The notes under the pieces: model-generated
What the model was told of the DNA's origin: nothing
Database searches by the model: none
The model's input: the letters and a program-made list of their open reading frames with translations, nothing else
In this document: positions 19,846 to 30,862 of the stretch, in pieces
How positions within the stretch are numbered: the stretch's first letter is position 1
Layout: every line of letters begins with the position of its first letter
DNA from: Vibrio salilacus
GTDB lineage: Bacteria > Pseudomonadota > Gammaproteobacteria > Enterobacterales > Vibrionaceae
DNA: 64,000 nucleotides
Direction: 5' to 3'
NCBI RefSeq assembly: GCF_002811245.1
Contig: NZ_NIVQ01000007.1
Location: forward strand, 1 to 64,000
Position numbers and translations under genes: made by a program

Positions 19846-20991
19846 TTAGCTAGTAAGGTCATCAAAGAACTTTTTTACGCCATTGAAGAAACCTTCAGCT
19901 TTTGGCTTATGCTTAGTAGCCGCATCGCCACCACATGACTCTTCAAATTCTTTCAGCAGCTCTTTTTGACGCGAGCTTAAGTTCACTGGTGTTTCTACCA
20001 CTAACTTAACAATCAGATCGCCAACACCGCCACCGCGAACACCTTTAACACCTTTACCACGCATACGGAACATACGGCCCGTTTGTGTCTCAGTCGGCAC
20101 TTTTAGGTTCACACGACCATCTAGCGTTGGGACTTCGACTTCACCGCCTAATGCGGCCATAGCGAAGCTCACCGGCACCTCACAGTACAAGTTGTTGCCA
20201 TCACGTTCAAAGATATTGTGTTCTTTGACGTGAACTTGCACATACAAGTCACCTGCTGGTGCACCCATTTCACCCGCTTCACCTTCGCCTGAAAGACGAA
20301 TGCGATCACCAGTGTCAACGCCTGCTGGGATCTTAACGTTGAGCGTCTTGCTCTTTTGCGAACGGCCTTGACCATGACACACATTACATGGGTCTTTAAT
20401 GATCTTACCTTTACCATGACAGGTAGGACAGGTCTGTTGAACCGCAAAGAAACCTTGACGCATTTGTACTTGGCCGTGACCATGACAGGTTCCACAGGTT
20501 TCCGGCGATGAGCCTTTCTTCGCACCACTACCTTCACAGCTGTCGCAATGAACTAATGTGGGTACTTCGATCTCTTTAGAAACACCACGTACCGCTTCTT
20601 CAAGCGTGAGCTCCATGTTGTAACGTAGATCGGCACCACGTTGGGCACGATGTCCGCCGCCGCCACGACGACCACCACCAAAGATGTCACCGAATACGTC
20701 GCCAAAGATGTCGCCAAAGTCGGCCTGACCGCCACCAAAGCCGCCGCCGCCACCCATACCACCTTGTTCAAAGGCTGCATGGCCATATTGATCATAAGCA
20801 GCTTTCTTTTGCGGATCGAGTAAGACTTCGTACGCTTCTTTTACTTCTTTAAACTTATCTGACGAGGTGTCATCACCCTGATTGCGATCAGGGTGAAATT
20901 TCATCGCTAAGCGCTTGTACGCTTTCTTAATATCGCGCTCTGATGCATCGCGGCTTACGCCTAATACTTCGTAAAAATCACGTTTCGACAT
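19846..20991 (-). CDS. dnaJ: Chaperone DnaJ
   Basis: DnaJ is the Hsp40 co-chaperone that loads substrates on DnaK and stimulates its ATPase. From the chosen start ([12 protein letters not shown]) the protein has 381 residues: a J domain (1-70) with the essential HPD, a Gly-rich linker (about 75-110), four CxxCxGxG zinc-binding repeats (about 145-205), and C-terminal substrate-binding domains. An in-frame ATG upstream at 21057 would add 22 residues with no family match. It lies 213 bp after dnaK on the same strand, with a hairpin in between. Confidence 0.95.
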   Translation of the reverse strand: MSKRDFYEVLGVSRDASERDIKKAYKRLAMKFHPDRNQGDDTSSDKFKEVKEAYEVLLDPQKKAAYDQYGHAAFEQGGMGGGGGFGGGQADFGDIFGDVFGDIFGGGRRGGGGHRAQRGADLRYNMELTLEEAVRGVSKEIEVPTLVHCDSCEGSGAKKGSSPETCGTCHGHGQVQMRQGFFAVQQTCPTCHGKGKIIKDPCNVCHGQGRSQKSKTLNVKIPAGVDTGDRIRLSGEGEAGEMGAPAGDLYVQVHVKEHNIFERDGNNLYCEVPVSFAMAALGGEVEVPTLDGRVNLKVPTETQTGRMFRMRGKGVKGVRGGGVGDLIVKLVVETPVNLSSRQKELLKEFEESCGGDAATKHKPKAEGFFNGVKKFFDDLTS

Positions 20992-21072
20992 TTTCTTCGT
21001 CACCAATGTAGTACTGCAAGCAATGTGTCTTCCCATGCTTACTGTTAGCAGGGGCATCGCTTGATGGTTGTA

Positions 21073-21126
21073 TCATTCTAGATAAAGGCTCGAAAGTTCA
21101 CGTTCAAGAACCATTATCTAGAATGA
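21073..21126. repeat. Perfect inverted repeat between dnaK and dnaJ
   Basis: TCATTCTAGATAA (21073-21085) and TTATCTAGAATGA (21114-21126) are exact reverse complements of 13 bp around a 28-nt loop that can partly pair itself. On the minus strand it lies in the dnaK-dnaJ transcript and has no T run, so it is more likely an RNA stability or processing element than a terminator. Confidence 0.8.
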
Positions 21127-21204
21127 CAACTAAGTTACAAACATACGGGCGTATGAGTTTCCTCAAACGCCCGCATTAAAGTTAAGTGCAGTTAGAATCA
21201 AGAA

Positions 21205-23115
21205 TTATTTCTTGTCTTCCTTCACTTCTTCGAACTCAGCATCAACAACATCGTCGTCTTGCTTAGGCTGTTCGCCCGCTTCCGCACCTTGTTGAGCTTG
21301 AGCTTGCTGCTGAGCGATTTCCATCAGCTTTTGAGCCGCTGTCATAAGTGCTTGGACTTTAGCGTCGATCGCTTCTTTGTCTTCGCCCTTACGTGCGTCT
21401 TCTAGCTCAGAGATAGCTGCTTCAATCTTCTCTTTCTCGTCAGCTGGAAGAGCGTCACCCGCTTCTTCAACTTGCTTACGAGTACCGTGAATCATTTGGT
21501 CAGCTTGGTTACGTGCAGTGGCTAACTCTTCGAACTTTTTGTCCGCTTCTTTGTTAGCTTCCGCTTCTTGTACCATTTTCTCGATGTCTTCATCGCTTAG
21601 ACCGCCAGAAGCTTGGATCGTAATCTTCTGCTCTTTACCAGTCTGCTTGTCTTTCGCTGATACGTGAAGGATACCATCCGCATCTAGGTCGAAAGTTACT
21701 TCGATTTGTGGCATGCCACGTGGTGCAGGCTGAATACCTTCTAGGTTAAATTGACCTAGAGACTTGTTGTACATTGCCTGCTTACGCTCACCCTGTAGAA
21801 CATGGATAGTTACCGCGTTCTGGTTGTCTTCTGCTGTAGAGAAGACTTGGTTCGCTTTTGTTGGGATAGTGGTGTTCTTCTCAACTAGCTTAGTCATTAC
21901 GCCGCCCATAGTCTCGATACCTAGAGACAGAGGAGTAACGTCTAGCAGAAGAACATCTTTCACTTCACCCGCAAGAACACCACCTTGAACCGCAGCACCC
22001 ATCGCTACCGCTTCATCAGGGTTCACGTCGCGACGTGCTTCTTTACCGAAGAATTCTGCTACTTTCGCTTGAACCATAGGCATACGAGTCTGACCACCTA
22101 CTAGGATTACATCATTGATGTCGCCCACAGATAGGTCTGCGTCAGCTAGAGCAACTTTCAATGGTTCTAGAGAACGTTGCACTAAGTCTTCAACCAGCGA
22201 TTCTAGCTTCGCACGTGTCACTTTGATGTTCATGTGCTTAGGACCCGTCGCATCAGCAGTCACGTATGGCAGATTCACATCTGTTTGCGTTGTAGAAGAA
22301 AGCTCAATTTTCGCTTTTTCTGCTGCTTCTTTCACACGCTGCATCGCAAGCGGATCAGTTTTTAGGTTGATACCTTGTTCTTTCTTGAACTCGTCAACCA
22401 AGTAGTTGATTAGACGGTTATCAAAGTCTTCACCACCTAGGTGTGTGTCACCGTTGGTTGCAAGTACTTCAAATGTCTTCTCGCCTTCAACTTCATCAAT
22501 TTCGATAATTGAGATATCGAATGTACCACCACCAAGGTCGTATACCGCGATTGTGCGGTCGCCGCCTTTCTTATCAAGACCGTAAGCAAGCGCTGCTGCT
22601 GTTGGTTCGTTGATGATACGTTTAACTTCTAGACCTGCAATACGTCCAGCATCTTTAGTTGCTTGACGCTGAGCATCGTTAAAGTATGCAGGTACTGTGA
22701 TAACTGCACCTGTAACTTCTTCACCAAGAAAGTCTTCAGCCGTTTTCTTCATTTTCTTAAGAACTTCAGCAGAAACCTGAGGCGCTGCCATTTTCTGGCC
22801 TTTCGCTTCTACCCAAGCATCACCGTTATCAGCCTTAATAATTTTGTATGGCATGATTTCGATATCGCGCTGAACTTCTTCATCTTCAAAGCGACGACCG
22901 ATTAGACGCTTGATTGCAAATAGCGTGTTTTCAGGGTTTGTAACTGCTTGACGTTTTGCTGGCTGACCGACTAACGTCTCACCGTCTGTGTATGCAATTA
23001 CCGATGCGGTGGTGCGCTCACCCTCTGCGTTTTCAATTACGCGTGGTTTGTCGCCGTCTAATACAGCAACACATGAGTTAGTAGTACCTAAGTCAATACC
23101 AATGATTTTACCCAT
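21205..23115 (-). CDS. dnaK: Chaperone DnaK (Hsp70)
   Basis: DnaK is the ATP-driven Hsp70 chaperone. The 636-residue protein has the nucleotide-binding domain (1-385) with [16 protein letters not shown], the [14 protein letters not shown] phosphate loop and the linker [15 protein letters not shown], then the substrate-binding beta domain and helical lid. A Gln/Ala-rich stretch precedes the C-terminal EEVKEDKK. Length and motifs match E. coli DnaK. It is preceded by a clear sigma-32 promoter and followed by dnaJ. Confidence 0.97.
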   Translation of the reverse strand: MGKIIGIDLGTTNSCVAVLDGDKPRVIENAEGERTTASVIAYTDGETLVGQPAKRQAVTNPENTLFAIKRLIGRRFEDEEVQRDIEIMPYKIIKADNGDAWVEAKGQKMAAPQVSAEVLKKMKKTAEDFLGEEVTGAVITVPAYFNDAQRQATKDAGRIAGLEVKRIINEPTAAALAYGLDKKGGDRTIAVYDLGGGTFDISIIEIDEVEGEKTFEVLATNGDTHLGGEDFDNRLINYLVDEFKKEQGINLKTDPLAMQRVKEAAEKAKIELSSTTQTDVNLPYVTADATGPKHMNIKVTRAKLESLVEDLVQRSLEPLKVALADADLSVGDINDVILVGGQTRMPMVQAKVAEFFGKEARRDVNPDEAVAMGAAVQGGVLAGEVKDVLLLDVTPLSLGIETMGGVMTKLVEKNTTIPTKANQVFSTAEDNQNAVTIHVLQGERKQAMYNKSLGQFNLEGIQPAPRGMPQIEVTFDLDADGILHVSAKDKQTGKEQKITIQASGGLSDEDIEKMVQEAEANKEADKKFEELATARNQADQMIHGTRKQVEEAGDALPADEKEKIEAAISELEDARKGEDKEAIDAKVQALMTAAQKLMEIAQQQAQAQQGAEAGEQPKQDDDVVDAEFEEVKEDKK

Positions 23116-23162
23116 CAGGCTATCTCCGAATAAATGTCTATTTTCGTTTTGCTCTACCCCCT

Positions 23163-23191
23163 ATGTGGGGGACGTAGGATCGGGTTTCAAC
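23163..23191 (-). promoter_or_regulatory. Sigma-32 heat-shock promoter of dnaK
   Basis: On the minus strand GTTGAAA (23191-23185) is followed after 14 bp by CCCCACAT (23170-23163), close to the RpoH consensus CTTGAAA / CCCCATnT. It lies about 50 bp before the dnaK start. Confidence 0.8.
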
Positions 23192-23304
23192 CCTTGCTCA
23201 CAAACAAAAATAATGATGTTTGCTTCTCTATGCACCATAGATAAGGGCGACAAATGGCTTTTCAAGGGACAAAGCAAAAAAAAATGTGCTTTTTGCTGAA
23301 AAAC

Positions 23305-23330
23305 AAAAGCGAGACACTGGGCCTCGCTTG
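23305..23330 (-). terminator. Terminator of the dicarboxylate/amino acid symporter
   Basis: AAGCGAG (23307-23313) pairs with CTCGCTT (23323-23329); on the minus strand it is followed by TTTTGTTTTT. It separates the symporter from the dnaK promoter. Confidence 0.75.
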
Positions 23331-23349
23331 ATAAAAACGTTATCGCGGA

Positions 23350-24627
23350 TTACGCGTTTGCTTGAGCGGGCTCAGCTTCAATCTTTTCAGGCTTACCGAT
23401 TTCACCTTCTGATTTTGCGACAATCGTGTTGACCGCAGTATCGCCAACCACGTTTGAAGACGTACAGAACATATCATTGATACGGTCAACAGCGGCAATA
23501 ATGGCTAAACCTTCTGGCGGTAAACCCAGTTGGTGAAGCAGAACCCCAACCATAACCACACCACCACCAGGAACACCACCAGCACCAATGGACAGTAGCA
23601 AGATAGTTAGACCTAAAGTGAATAGGTCCGTACTGTTGATTGGCTGACCAAATGCGTTGGCAACAAAGATAGTCGCCAGCGCAATATAGATAGACACACC
23701 AGACATGTTCATTGTCGCGCCTAGTGGTACACCAAAACCGGCCACTGATTTAGATACGTTCAGCTTTTCAGTCAGAGTACGCATAGTCACTGGAATCGTT
23801 GCGTTCGAGCTTGCTGTTGATAGTGAGAACAAGATCTGCTCACGTGTCGCACGCAAGAAAGCTTTTGGTGACGTGCCTGTCGCAAGGCCTACCGCCATTG
23901 GGTAGAAGAAGAAAATCCAGAACACTAGCATGGCAACAACAAGTGCGACATAACCTGCAACAGACATTAGCGTGTTCGCATCTAGCGTTGCACCTAGCTG
24001 GATCATTAGCGCAAAGACACCGTATGGCGCAAGGCTCATGACAAGGCCAACTAACTTCATCATGATTTCGTTCGCCATTTTGAACGTACGGATAGCAGGG
24101 CCACCACGTGAATCAAGCGCTTGAATCGCCAGACCAGTCAAAATCGCCATAAAGATGATTTGCAGCATGTCACCATTAGCAAACGCCTGAACAGGGTTGC
24201 TTGGTACAATGTTAACCACTAATGAGAAAATATCCGGCGTTTCAGTCGTGGTTAATTTAACGGTTTCTGAAATCGTACCCGCAAGATTTGCATCCGCACC
24301 CGGCTGGAAAATCATACCAACGGTCAGGGCTGCCGTAATCGCAATGATGGTATTGATAATGTAAAGAGCAAAAGTTTTCCCACCAAGGCGACCGAAAGCA
24401 GTGATGTCTTTAAGGTCAACGATACCGCACACAATTGAAACATAGACCAAAGGTACAACAAGCAATTTGATCAACGATACAAACATACCGCCGGCACCTT
24501 CAGCCGTACCTAAAAGGTAAGTGTCAAAAATGGCTACACCGCTAAATAAGTACTGGATGGCGGTACCAATAACAAGACCTGCAAACAAGCCTACAAAAAT
24601 CTTGCTTGAAAGGGATTTATCCATCAT
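23350..24627 (-). CDS. Dicarboxylate/amino acid:cation symporter (DAACS family)
   Basis: The 425-residue inner membrane protein has the glutamate-transporter fold signatures: SLSTASSNATIPVT (HP1 loop), GATMNMSGVSIY (TM7, cation site), SIGAGGVPGGG (HP2) and DRINDMFCTSSNVVGD (TM8, substrate site). It imports an acidic or neutral amino acid or C4-dicarboxylate with Na+ or H+. TM8 has Asp-Met-Phe-Cys-Thr where aspartate carriers have an arginine nearby, so a neutral substrate such as serine/threonine is possible. Starts at 24627 and 24624 are adjacent ATGs; GGAG spacing favours the second. Confidence 0.85.
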   Translation of the reverse strand: MMDKSLSSKIFVGLFAGLVIGTAIQYLFSGVAIFDTYLLGTAEGAGGMFVSLIKLLVVPLVYVSIVCGIVDLKDITAFGRLGGKTFALYIINTIIAITAALTVGMIFQPGADANLAGTISETVKLTTTETPDIFSLVVNIVPSNPVQAFANGDMLQIIFMAILTGLAIQALDSRGGPAIRTFKMANEIMMKLVGLVMSLAPYGVFALMIQLGATLDANTLMSVAGYVALVVAMLVFWIFFFYPMAVGLATGTSPKAFLRATREQILFSLSTASSNATIPVTMRTLTEKLNVSKSVAGFGVPLGATMNMSGVSIYIALATIFVANAFGQPINSTDLFTLGLTILLLSIGAGGVPGGGVVMVGVLLHQLGLPPEGLAIIAAVDRINDMFCTSSNVVGDTAVNTIVAKSEGEIGKPEKIEAEPAQANA

Positions 24628-24856
24628 TCATCTCCAGAATGTTGTGTTTATAATTTATGATTTTATAGTTTAATCCGCCATTTTTCTCGGCGGAGTTCGC
24701 ACATAGTACACATTGAGTTTACAAAATAAAGACTTTGTTTACGATAATGTTACAAATTTCAAATCAGAAATTAATTTTATTACAGACTGAAAATCAACAA
24801 TGATTTACCAAATCAGATAGTTGCAAAGCCGTACGGAATCTGGTCTGACAAGGATA

Positions 24857-24882
24857 AAAAAAGAGAGGCTAAGCCTCTCTTT
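24857..24882 (-). terminator. Terminator of grpE
   Basis: A 10-bp stem (24860-24869 with 24873-24882) with a 3-nt loop is followed by a T run on the minus strand. Confidence 0.8.
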
Positions 24883-24913
24883 CATCAATTAAACCAATTG
24901 ATTGATATACAGA

Positions 24914-25516
24914 TTATTTGGCAACCATCACCATGGCAGGACGAATCAAACGACCGTTTAACTCATAGCCTTTCTGCATAACAAACATCACGGTGTTTGC
25001 TTCATGATCTGGGCTTTCTTGAATTGACATTGCTTGGTGCAACTCTGGATTGAATGCCTCACCCTCTGGGTTGATCTCTTTAAGACCAAACTTAGACACA
25101 ACATCAGCAAACGTTTTGTGCGTCAGCTCGACACCTTCAAGTAACGGTTTAATCGCTTCATTTTCGGTATCAGCTGCTTGAATGGCACGCTCTAGGTTAT
25201 CGATCACTGGCAACAACTCTTCTGCGAACTTGTTCAGTGCGAATTTGCGCGCTTTATCAATTTCTTGCTCAGAGCGGCGACGCATATTTTCTACTTCAGC
25301 TTTTGCACGTAGAACGCTGTCTTGTTGCTCTTGAACTTTTGCTTCGCTTGAAAGCAGCGCTGCTTCTAATTGAGCAATCTTCGCTTCTTTCTCATCTAGC
25401 TCAGTTTCCTCGTTCCATTCGATATCAGCATCAGTACCCACAACTTCTGCTTCTTGCTCAACATCCTGCTGTTGTTGTAGCTCTTCTTCTTTGATCTTGT
25501 TTTCTTCGTTGCTCAT
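24914..25516 (-). CDS. grpE: Nucleotide exchange factor GrpE
   Basis: GrpE releases ADP from DnaK. From the chosen start ([12 protein letters not shown]) it has 200 residues: an acidic, Gln/Glu-rich N-terminus, a long helical dimerisation region (about 45-120, with [25 protein letters not shown]), and the C-terminal beta domain ending in [14 protein letters not shown]. The frame is open 11 codons further upstream, but the start at 25516 matches the family. It is divergent from nadK. A heat-shock promoter is expected but not clear to me by eye. Confidence 0.95.
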   Translation of the reverse strand: MSNEENKIKEEELQQQQDVEQEAEVVGTDADIEWNEETELDEKEAKIAQLEAALLSSEAKVQEQQDSVLRAKAEVENMRRRSEQEIDKARKFALNKFAEELLPVIDNLERAIQAADTENEAIKPLLEGVELTHKTFADVVSKFGLKEINPEGEAFNPELHQAMSIQESPDHEANTVMFVMQKGYELNGRLIRPAMVMVAK

Positions 25517-25659
25517 GATATCTCCAGAATTCATATCAACCGCCCTCAATACATCACGTTTATTATATTGAGATACACAAAAATTCGCATAAATAGTTAA
25601 CTTGCCATTATTATGGGGATGAAGATTGTCGATTCAAGCCTATTTGGTGCGGAAAACCT

Positions 25660-26544
25660 ATGAAAAAACCTTTTGAAGTGATCGCCATCATTGGAAAACC
25701 TAGAGATCAGCAAGCGATAGCAACCCATAGAGAGCTATACATCTGGCTTCAAGACCAAGGTTACAAGGTCTATATCGATGATCGTTTGAGCGAGATTTTA
25801 GATGATATTCCAAGCGATGATTTTGCCAGCTTAATTCAATTAGGCCAAATGGCCGATCTCGCCATCGTGGTCGGCGGTGATGGAAACATGCTTGGCGCGG
25901 CGCGTGTACTATCGAGATTTGATATCTCTGTCATTGGTGTCAACCGTGGCAACTTGGGCTTTTTGACCGATCTCGATCCTGAAGATTTCCACGCTACGCT
26001 GTCTGCGGTTCTTGGTGGTGATTACATCGAAGAAGAGCGTTTTTTACTTGAAGCCGAAATACATCGTCACGGTCAAATAAAAAGCCATAATGCAGCACTC
26101 AATGAAGCGGTGCTCCACCCAGGCCAAGTCGCGCGTATGATTGAGTTTGAAGTCTACATTGATGACAGTTTTGCTTTCTCGCTGCGTGCCGATGGCTTAA
26201 TTGTTTCAACACCGACCGGCTCAACCGCTTACTCTCTCTCTGGCGGAGGCCCGATTTTATCTCCTAGCCTTAACGCAATCTCTTTGGTTCCTATGTTCCC
26301 CCACACACTGTCGAGCCGACCATTGGTTGTCGATAGTAAGCGCCACATCAAGCTTATCGTTTCACCAGATAATCGTGGGGCGCAAGAAGTCAGTTGCGAT
26401 GGCCAAGTTTCACTGCCGGTCTCTCCTGGTGATGAAGTGCATATTTATCAAAGCCCTAATGGCCTCAAGCTGATTCATCCTAAAGACTACAGCTACTATC
26501 ACGTCTTGCGTAATAAGTTAGGCTGGTCGAGTAAGTTATTTTAG
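25660..26544 (+). CDS. nadK: NAD kinase
   Basis: NadK phosphorylates NAD to NADP. The 294-residue protein has [13 protein letters not shown] (GGDG motif, about 70-82), the [10 protein letters not shown] loop, the conserved NE at [10 protein letters not shown], and [22 protein letters not shown] with the second glycine-rich motif. Length equals E. coli NadK. Divergence from grpE and closeness to recN reproduce the conserved gammaproteobacterial order. Confidence 0.95.
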   Translation: MKKPFEVIAIIGKPRDQQAIATHRELYIWLQDQGYKVYIDDRLSEILDDIPSDDFASLIQLGQMADLAIVVGGDGNMLGAARVLSRFDISVIGVNRGNLGFLTDLDPEDFHATLSAVLGGDYIEEERFLLEAEIHRHGQIKSHNAALNEAVLHPGQVARMIEFEVYIDDSFAFSLRADGLIVSTPTGSTAYSLSGGGPILSPSLNAISLVPMFPHTLSSRPLVVDSKRHIKLIVSPDNRGAQEVSCDGQVSLPVSPGDEVHIYQSPNGLKLIHPKDYSYYHVLRNKLGWSSKLF

Positions 26545-26634
26545 TGCCGCGCGCGCAAGACAAACCCGCAGCTTCGAATTGACGCCGCCGATCACTTTAG
26601 AGCCTGATCACAAAATTTTTGGCCTGGAACTTTA

Positions 26635-26672
26635 CTGTATAAAGAAACAGTATATACTGTTTTCTTATACAG
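26635..26672 (+). promoter_or_regulatory. Two LexA boxes upstream of recN
   Basis: CTGT-N8-ACAG occurs at 26635-26650 and again at 26657-26672, separated by TATATA. Both fit the LexA consensus; the second ends 27 bp before the recN start. Tandem boxes predict tight SOS repression. Confidence 0.9.
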
Positions 26673-26699
26673 TATTGTTCATTAAAACAGGTACAAAAA

Positions 26700-28364
26700 A
26701 TGCTGGCTCATCTAAGTGTTAATAATTTTGCAATTGTTAAGTCTCTACAGCTAGAGCTATCCACCGGTATGACAACCATCACTGGCGAAACAGGTGCGGG
26801 TAAATCAATCGCTATCGATGCCCTTGGGCTTTGTCTAGGCGGACGCGCGGAAGCCAGCATGGTAAGACAAGGCGAAGAAAAAACCGAAGTTAGTGCGGCT
26901 TTTTCGCTTGAGAACAACCTTAACGCCACTCGATGGTTAGAAGACAATGACTTACTCGATGGTAGTGACTGCATTTTACGTCGCATAATCAGTAAAGAAG
27001 GTCGTTCACGCGCCTTTATTAACGGCAGTCCGGTTCCCCTTTCTCAGTTAAAATCACTTGGACAACTGCTGATCAACATCCACGGCCAACATGCACACCA
27101 TCAACTGATGAAGAGCGAGTATCAAATGGCGATGCTTGATCAGTACGCAGGCCATAGCAACTTGCTGAAAAGCACACGTAACGCCTATCAGTCATGGCGT
27201 CAGGCCGATAACCAACTTAAGCAACTTAAAGAAAACAGCGTAGCTAACATGGCTCAGAAGCAGTTGCTTGAATACCAAATCAAAGAACTTAATGAACTTT
27301 CTCTTGGCGAGGATGAATATGAAGAACTCGAACAAGAACATAAACGCCTATCCAATAGCGGCGAACTTGCCTCTACCTGTCAGCACGCCATCGAACTTAT
27401 TTACGAAGGTGAAGAAGTTAATGCGCTTGGTATTTTGCAATCGGCCAATCACGCCTTAATTCAGTTAGCTGAACTTGATGATCACTTAGCCGAACTACCG
27501 AACATGGTTGCTGAAGCGATCATTCAAATTGAAGAGGTTAACAGTGAATTACGTAACTACTTAGATAATATTGACGTTGACCCAGCGCGTATGGTCTTTG
27601 TCGAAGAACGTTTTTCTAAAGTGATGTCTATCTCCAGAAAACATCATGTCATGCCTAATGAACTCTATCCACATCAGCAAGATTTACTCGCCCAGATTGA
27701 ACAACTCGACTGCTCGGAAGAACGTATCGAAGAACGACAGCAAGAGGTTGAAGCCAAATATCATGCGTTCTTAACTGCGTCAGAAAAACTGCACAAATCA
27801 CGCTTACGTTACGCCAAAGAATTAAACAAGCTTATTACCGCTAGCATGCACGAACTGAGCATGGAAAAAGCGAAATTTAGCATTGAGGTATGTAACCAAG
27901 GGGCACACCCCTCTCCGCTCGGGATGGACAGCGTCTGCTTTATGGTTTCTACCAACCCAGGTCAACCAATGCAGCCCATCGCTAAAGTGGCATCAGGGGG
28001 AGAGCTTTCACGTATTTCACTCGCTATTCAGGTGATTACCGCGCAGAAAGTCGAAACCCCTAGCCTAATCTTCGATGAAGTTGATGTCGGCATCAGTGGC
28101 CCAACGGCTGCGGTAGTCGGTAAAATGTTGCGTAAACTCGGACAATCAACTCAGGTAATGTGTGTCACGCACTTGCCTCAAGTGGCTGGATGTGGTCATC
28201 AGCAGTTGTTTGTCGCTAAGCACACTAAAGCAGGTAAGACAGAAACCCAAATGCACCGTCTTGATGATGAACAGCGCGTAACTGAGCTCGCTCGCCTGCT
28301 CGGTGGCAGCGAAATCACAGACTCAACACTTGCCAATGCCAAAGAGCTATTGATTGCCGCTTAG
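26700..28364 (+). CDS. recN: DNA repair protein RecN
   Basis: RecN is an SMC-like ATPase acting in recombinational repair of double-strand breaks. The 554-residue protein has Walker A in [14 protein letters not shown] (about 30-43), a central coiled-coil region (about 150-370, with a Gln/Glu-rich segment), the signature [13 protein letters not shown], Walker [14 protein letters not shown], and a final switch region CVTHLPQVA. It is a classical strongly SOS-induced gene, and two LexA boxes lie directly upstream. Confidence 0.95.
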   Translation: MLAHLSVNNFAIVKSLQLELSTGMTTITGETGAGKSIAIDALGLCLGGRAEASMVRQGEEKTEVSAAFSLENNLNATRWLEDNDLLDGSDCILRRIISKEGRSRAFINGSPVPLSQLKSLGQLLINIHGQHAHHQLMKSEYQMAMLDQYAGHSNLLKSTRNAYQSWRQADNQLKQLKENSVANMAQKQLLEYQIKELNELSLGEDEYEELEQEHKRLSNSGELASTCQHAIELIYEGEEVNALGILQSANHALIQLAELDDHLAELPNMVAEAIIQIEEVNSELRNYLDNIDVDPARMVFVEERFSKVMSISRKHHVMPNELYPHQQDLLAQIEQLDCSEERIEERQQEVEAKYHAFLTASEKLHKSRLRYAKELNKLITASMHELSMEKAKFSIEVCNQGAHPSPLGMDSVCFMVSTNPGQPMQPIAKVASGGELSRISLAIQVITAQKVETPSLIFDEVDVGISGPTAAVVGKMLRKLGQSTQVMCVTHLPQVAGCGHQQLFVAKHTKAGKTETQMHRLDDEQRVTELARLLGGSEITDSTLANAKELLIAA

Positions 28365-28536
28365 TCTAACTCTACGAGCCAAAGCTGTTTTTATGGGCAA
28401 TTTTGGCTCTACTTTGCAACCAAATTCAAAAATCATGGTCTCAAACAACGCAAAACGCGTTCAGCTTTTTACTTTAGCCGCTAGCTTGTTTATTATCGGC
28501 TGAGTTTGATCATTATCCGTTACAAAGAATTTAAGT

Positions 28537-28896
28537 ATGCAATTTAAAAAGTGGCTTATCGCTGTACCACTCGCAATGACAATGCTGACAGGCTGCTCTT
28601 TACTAGAAAAGCTTGTGTATCGCATTGATATAAACCAGGGCAACTATGTTGAACAAAGCGCAGTCGAACGACTCAAGTTCGGAATGACCAAAGAACAAGT
28701 TCGTTATGTTCTGGGCTCGCCGATGCTCGTCGAAAATGGTTACCCAGACATTTGGTACTACATTTACCACCATACTGAAGGCCACAACGACTCGATTCAA
28801 AAGAACCTGATTGTTGATTTCAATGATAACGGTCAGTTAGTTAGTATTTCTGGTGACTTCACGCCAAGTAATGATTTCTTCGAAAGCATTAACTAA
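28537..28896 (+). CDS. bamE: Outer membrane assembly lipoprotein BamE
   Basis: BamE is a lipoprotein subunit of the BAM complex that inserts beta-barrel proteins in the outer membrane. The 119-residue protein has a lipoprotein signal with lipobox LTGC (Cys20), then [25 protein letters not shown] and the PDIWYYIY region conserved in SmpA/OmlA proteins. Position between recN and rnfH/ratA matches E. coli and V. cholerae. It is followed by a terminator. Confidence 0.95.
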   Translation: MQFKKWLIAVPLAMTMLTGCSLLEKLVYRIDINQGNYVEQSAVERLKFGMTKEQVRYVLGSPMLVENGYPDIWYYIYHHTEGHNDSIQKNLIVDFNDNGQLVSISGDFTPSNDFFESIN

Positions 28897-28915
28897 GCGA
28901 GTAGCGAGAAATTAA

Positions 28916-28949
28916 AAAGGGTTGACGTTTTGCGTCAACCCTTTCTTTT
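28916..28949 (+). terminator. Terminator of bamE
   Basis: A 12-bp stem (28916-28927 with 28933-28944) containing GGGTTGACG / CGTCAACCC is followed by a T-rich tail. Confidence 0.9.
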
Positions 28950-28989
28950 TGGACGAGATATCTCTGTTTAACAACCAAAGCGTCTTGCT

Positions 28990-29337
28990 TTAAGTCTCTT
29001 TCTTCGACGGCGATTTCTTACTGACCGCGTCAGCATCACTTGCCGCCTTAGCTTGCTCGGCACGCTTACGACGAATTTCTTTTGGGTCAGCCAATAACGG
29101 GCGATAAATCTCTATCCGGTCTCGGTCATTTACCGTTGCATCGAGCTTAATATTACGGCTAAACACGCCTACCTTATTCTTGGTTAAGTCTATTTCAGGA
29201 TACAACTCAAGCACACCCGATTGAACAATGATCTCTTCAACGGTCATCTCTTTATTAACTACTAGCGTAAAAACACGCTGCTCGTGAGGCAGTGCGTACA
29301 CCACCTCTACATGAATCATATCCGACTCAATACTCAT
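28990..29337 (-). CDS. rnfH: RnfH family ubiquitin-like protein
   Basis: The 115-residue protein ([17 protein letters not shown]...) is the RnfH/YfjF family, a beta-grasp (ubiquitin-like) protein usually paired with ratA. The core ends [19 protein letters not shown], and a Lys/Ser-rich tail follows. Its precise role is unclear. The start at 29337 overlaps the ratA stop by 11 bp, which fits translational coupling; a second ATG at 29319 is possible. Confidence 0.85.
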   Translation of the reverse strand: MSIESDMIHVEVVYALPHEQRVFTLVVNKEMTVEEIIVQSGVLELYPEIDLTKNKVGVFSRNIKLDATVNDRDRIEIYRPLLADPKEIRRKRAEQAKAASDADAVSKKSPSKKET

Positions 29338-29770
29338 AAACTGGGTACACCTGCTTTGCGCGTTTAGTAAATGCATTGACCATATTGCTGGTCAATTCGT
29401 TGAAAATTTTGCCAAACGCCATTTCTATCATCTGACTTGAAAATTCGAACTCGAGTTTTAGCTCAACTTTGCACGCCTGTTCGTCAAGTGGGGTAAAAAA
29501 CCAACCGCCTTTTAGCGTTTTAAAGGGGCCATCAACCAAATTCATGATGATCGCTTCACCATGAATCAGCTCATTGGCTGTGGTAAACGTTTTGCTGATC
29601 CCAGCTTTAGCCACATCAACCGAAGCCACCATTGCATTTGAGCTCGACTCAATCACACGTGAACCCGAACACCCCGGCAAGAACTCCGGATAACGGTCTA
29701 CATCGTTCACTAGATTGAACATCTGCTGTGCACTAAACGACACCAATGCAGAACGGCTAACTTGCTTCAT
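29327..29770 (-). CDS. ratA: Ribosome association toxin RatA / START-like coenzyme Q-binding protein
   Basis: From [10 protein letters not shown] the protein has 147 residues and a START/SRPBCC fold: [13 protein letters not shown] and the [21 protein letters not shown] strands, then a C-terminal helix [14 protein letters not shown]. Family members include E. coli RatA (PasT), reported to affect 70S ribosome association, and mitochondrial Coq10. It is paired with rnfH and divergent from smpB as in E. coli. The frame is open 12 codons upstream. Confidence 0.88.
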   Translation of the reverse strand: MKQVSRSALVSFSAQQMFNLVNDVDRYPEFLPGCSGSRVIESSSNAMVASVDVAKAGISKTFTTANELIHGEAIIMNLVDGPFKTLKGGWFFTPLDEQACKVELKLEFEFSSQMIEMAFGKIFNELTSNMVNAFTKRAKQVYPVYEY

Positions 29771-29887
29771 ATCGACTCCTCGTAATACAGCCTGAACCTC
29801 AAGCATGAGCTAATTTTACTTTTATTTGCACCAAGCGCAAATAAAGGGATTTCATAACCTCACTTGTACCCGTATAATGCACCCATT

Positions 29888-30373
29888 ATGGTAAAGAAAA
29901 AATCCAAACAAAAAGCGGGTAGCAATACCATCGCTGTCAATAAGAAAGCTCGCCACGAATATTTTATCGATGATGAAATTGAAGCAGGCTTAGAGCTACA
30001 AGGCTGGGAAGTTAAGTCACTTCGTGAAGGCAAAGCCAATATCGCGGAAAGCTACGTCTTTATGCGTGACGGAGAAGCCTTTGTCAGTGGCATGACTATT
30101 ACTCCATTAAACCAAGCATCAACACACGTTGTGGCTAACCCAACGCGTGTTCGTAAGCTACTTTTAAGTCGTCGTGAACTCGATAATTTACTGGGCCGCG
30201 TCAACCGCGAGGGTATGACACTAACAGCGCTATCGCTCTATTGGTCTCGCTCTTGGGTGAAGATCAAAATCGGTGTTGCCAAAGGTAAGAAGCTGCACGA
30301 CAAACGTACTGATCTTAAAGAAAAAGATTGGGCTCGAGAAAAAGCACGGGTAATGAAGAGCTCGCTGCGTTAA
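29888..30373 (+). CDS. smpB: SsrA-binding protein SmpB
   Basis: SmpB binds tmRNA and delivers it to stalled ribosomes for trans-translation. The 161-residue protein begins MVKKKSKQK and contains [27 protein letters not shown], the OB-fold core, and the C-terminal tail [23 protein letters not shown] that enters the mRNA channel. An open frame extends 8 codons upstream, but the ATG at 29888 matches the family. ssrA follows 66 bp downstream. Confidence 0.96.
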   Translation: MVKKKSKQKAGSNTIAVNKKARHEYFIDDEIEAGLELQGWEVKSLREGKANIAESYVFMRDGEAFVSGMTITPLNQASTHVVANPTRVRKLLLSRRELDNLLGRVNREGMTLTALSLYWSRSWVKIKIGVAKGKKLHDKRTDLKEKDWAREKARVMKSSLR

Positions 30374-30439
30374 TATTGAGCACTTAAACGCATTAAGCTA
30401 GACAGGTAACACTTTTCTGGTACTATGCGTACAACACTT

Positions 30440-30806
30440 GGGGCTGATTTAGGATTCGACAGGAATTTTGAAGTCTGAGGTGCATGCCGTGGGGCGGTTT
30501 GCCACGTAAAAAGCCGCAAAAAAATAGTCGCAAACGACGAAAACTACGCACTAGCAGCTTAATAACCTGCTCAGAGCTCTCTCGCCCTAGCTTCCGCACG
30601 TAAGACGGGGAATAACGAGGGATCAAATCCAAACGCGCTAGCCCGGATTCTCCCGCCTGAGAGGTGAACGGCGAATTTTAATTCAGGATAGCCTTTGACT
30701 GGCGTGTCGGTTCGCAGGTCACTGGTGAAATTAAAGATCGACTAAGCATGTAGTACCAATGATGAATGGTTCTTGGACGCGGGTTCAAATCCCGCCAGCT
30801 CCACCA
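30440..30806 (+). ncRNA. ssrA: Transfer-messenger RNA
   Basis: The RNA begins GGGGCTGATTTAGGATTCGA and ends GGTTCAAATCCCGCCAGCTC followed by CACCA, together forming the tRNA-Ala-like domain with an encoded CCA. The tag reading frame starts at GCA 30530 and reads ANDENYALAA, then two TAA stops (30560-30565). Length is 367 nt. Its 3' end is a known integration target in Vibrio (the V. cholerae TCP island sits here), and an accessory insert follows. Confidence 0.97.
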
Positions 30807-30815
30807 AACGTTTGG

Positions 30816-30850
30816 AAAGGGCGGTAACTCTCTGAGTTATCGCCCTTTTT
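30816..30850 (+). terminator. Terminator of ssrA
   Basis: A 13-bp stem (GGGCGGTAACTC with GAGTTATCGCCC, TCT loop) followed by TTTTT directly after the tmRNA gene. Confidence 0.9.
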
Positions 30851-30862
30851 GTATCTCCTAGC

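Noticed and set aside
22115..22405. Open frames antisense to dnaK
   Set aside because: Shadows of the strongly biased dnaK codon use.
28376..28409. Terminator after recN
   Set aside because: The 8-bp stem has an 18-nt loop and no real T run; too weak to call.
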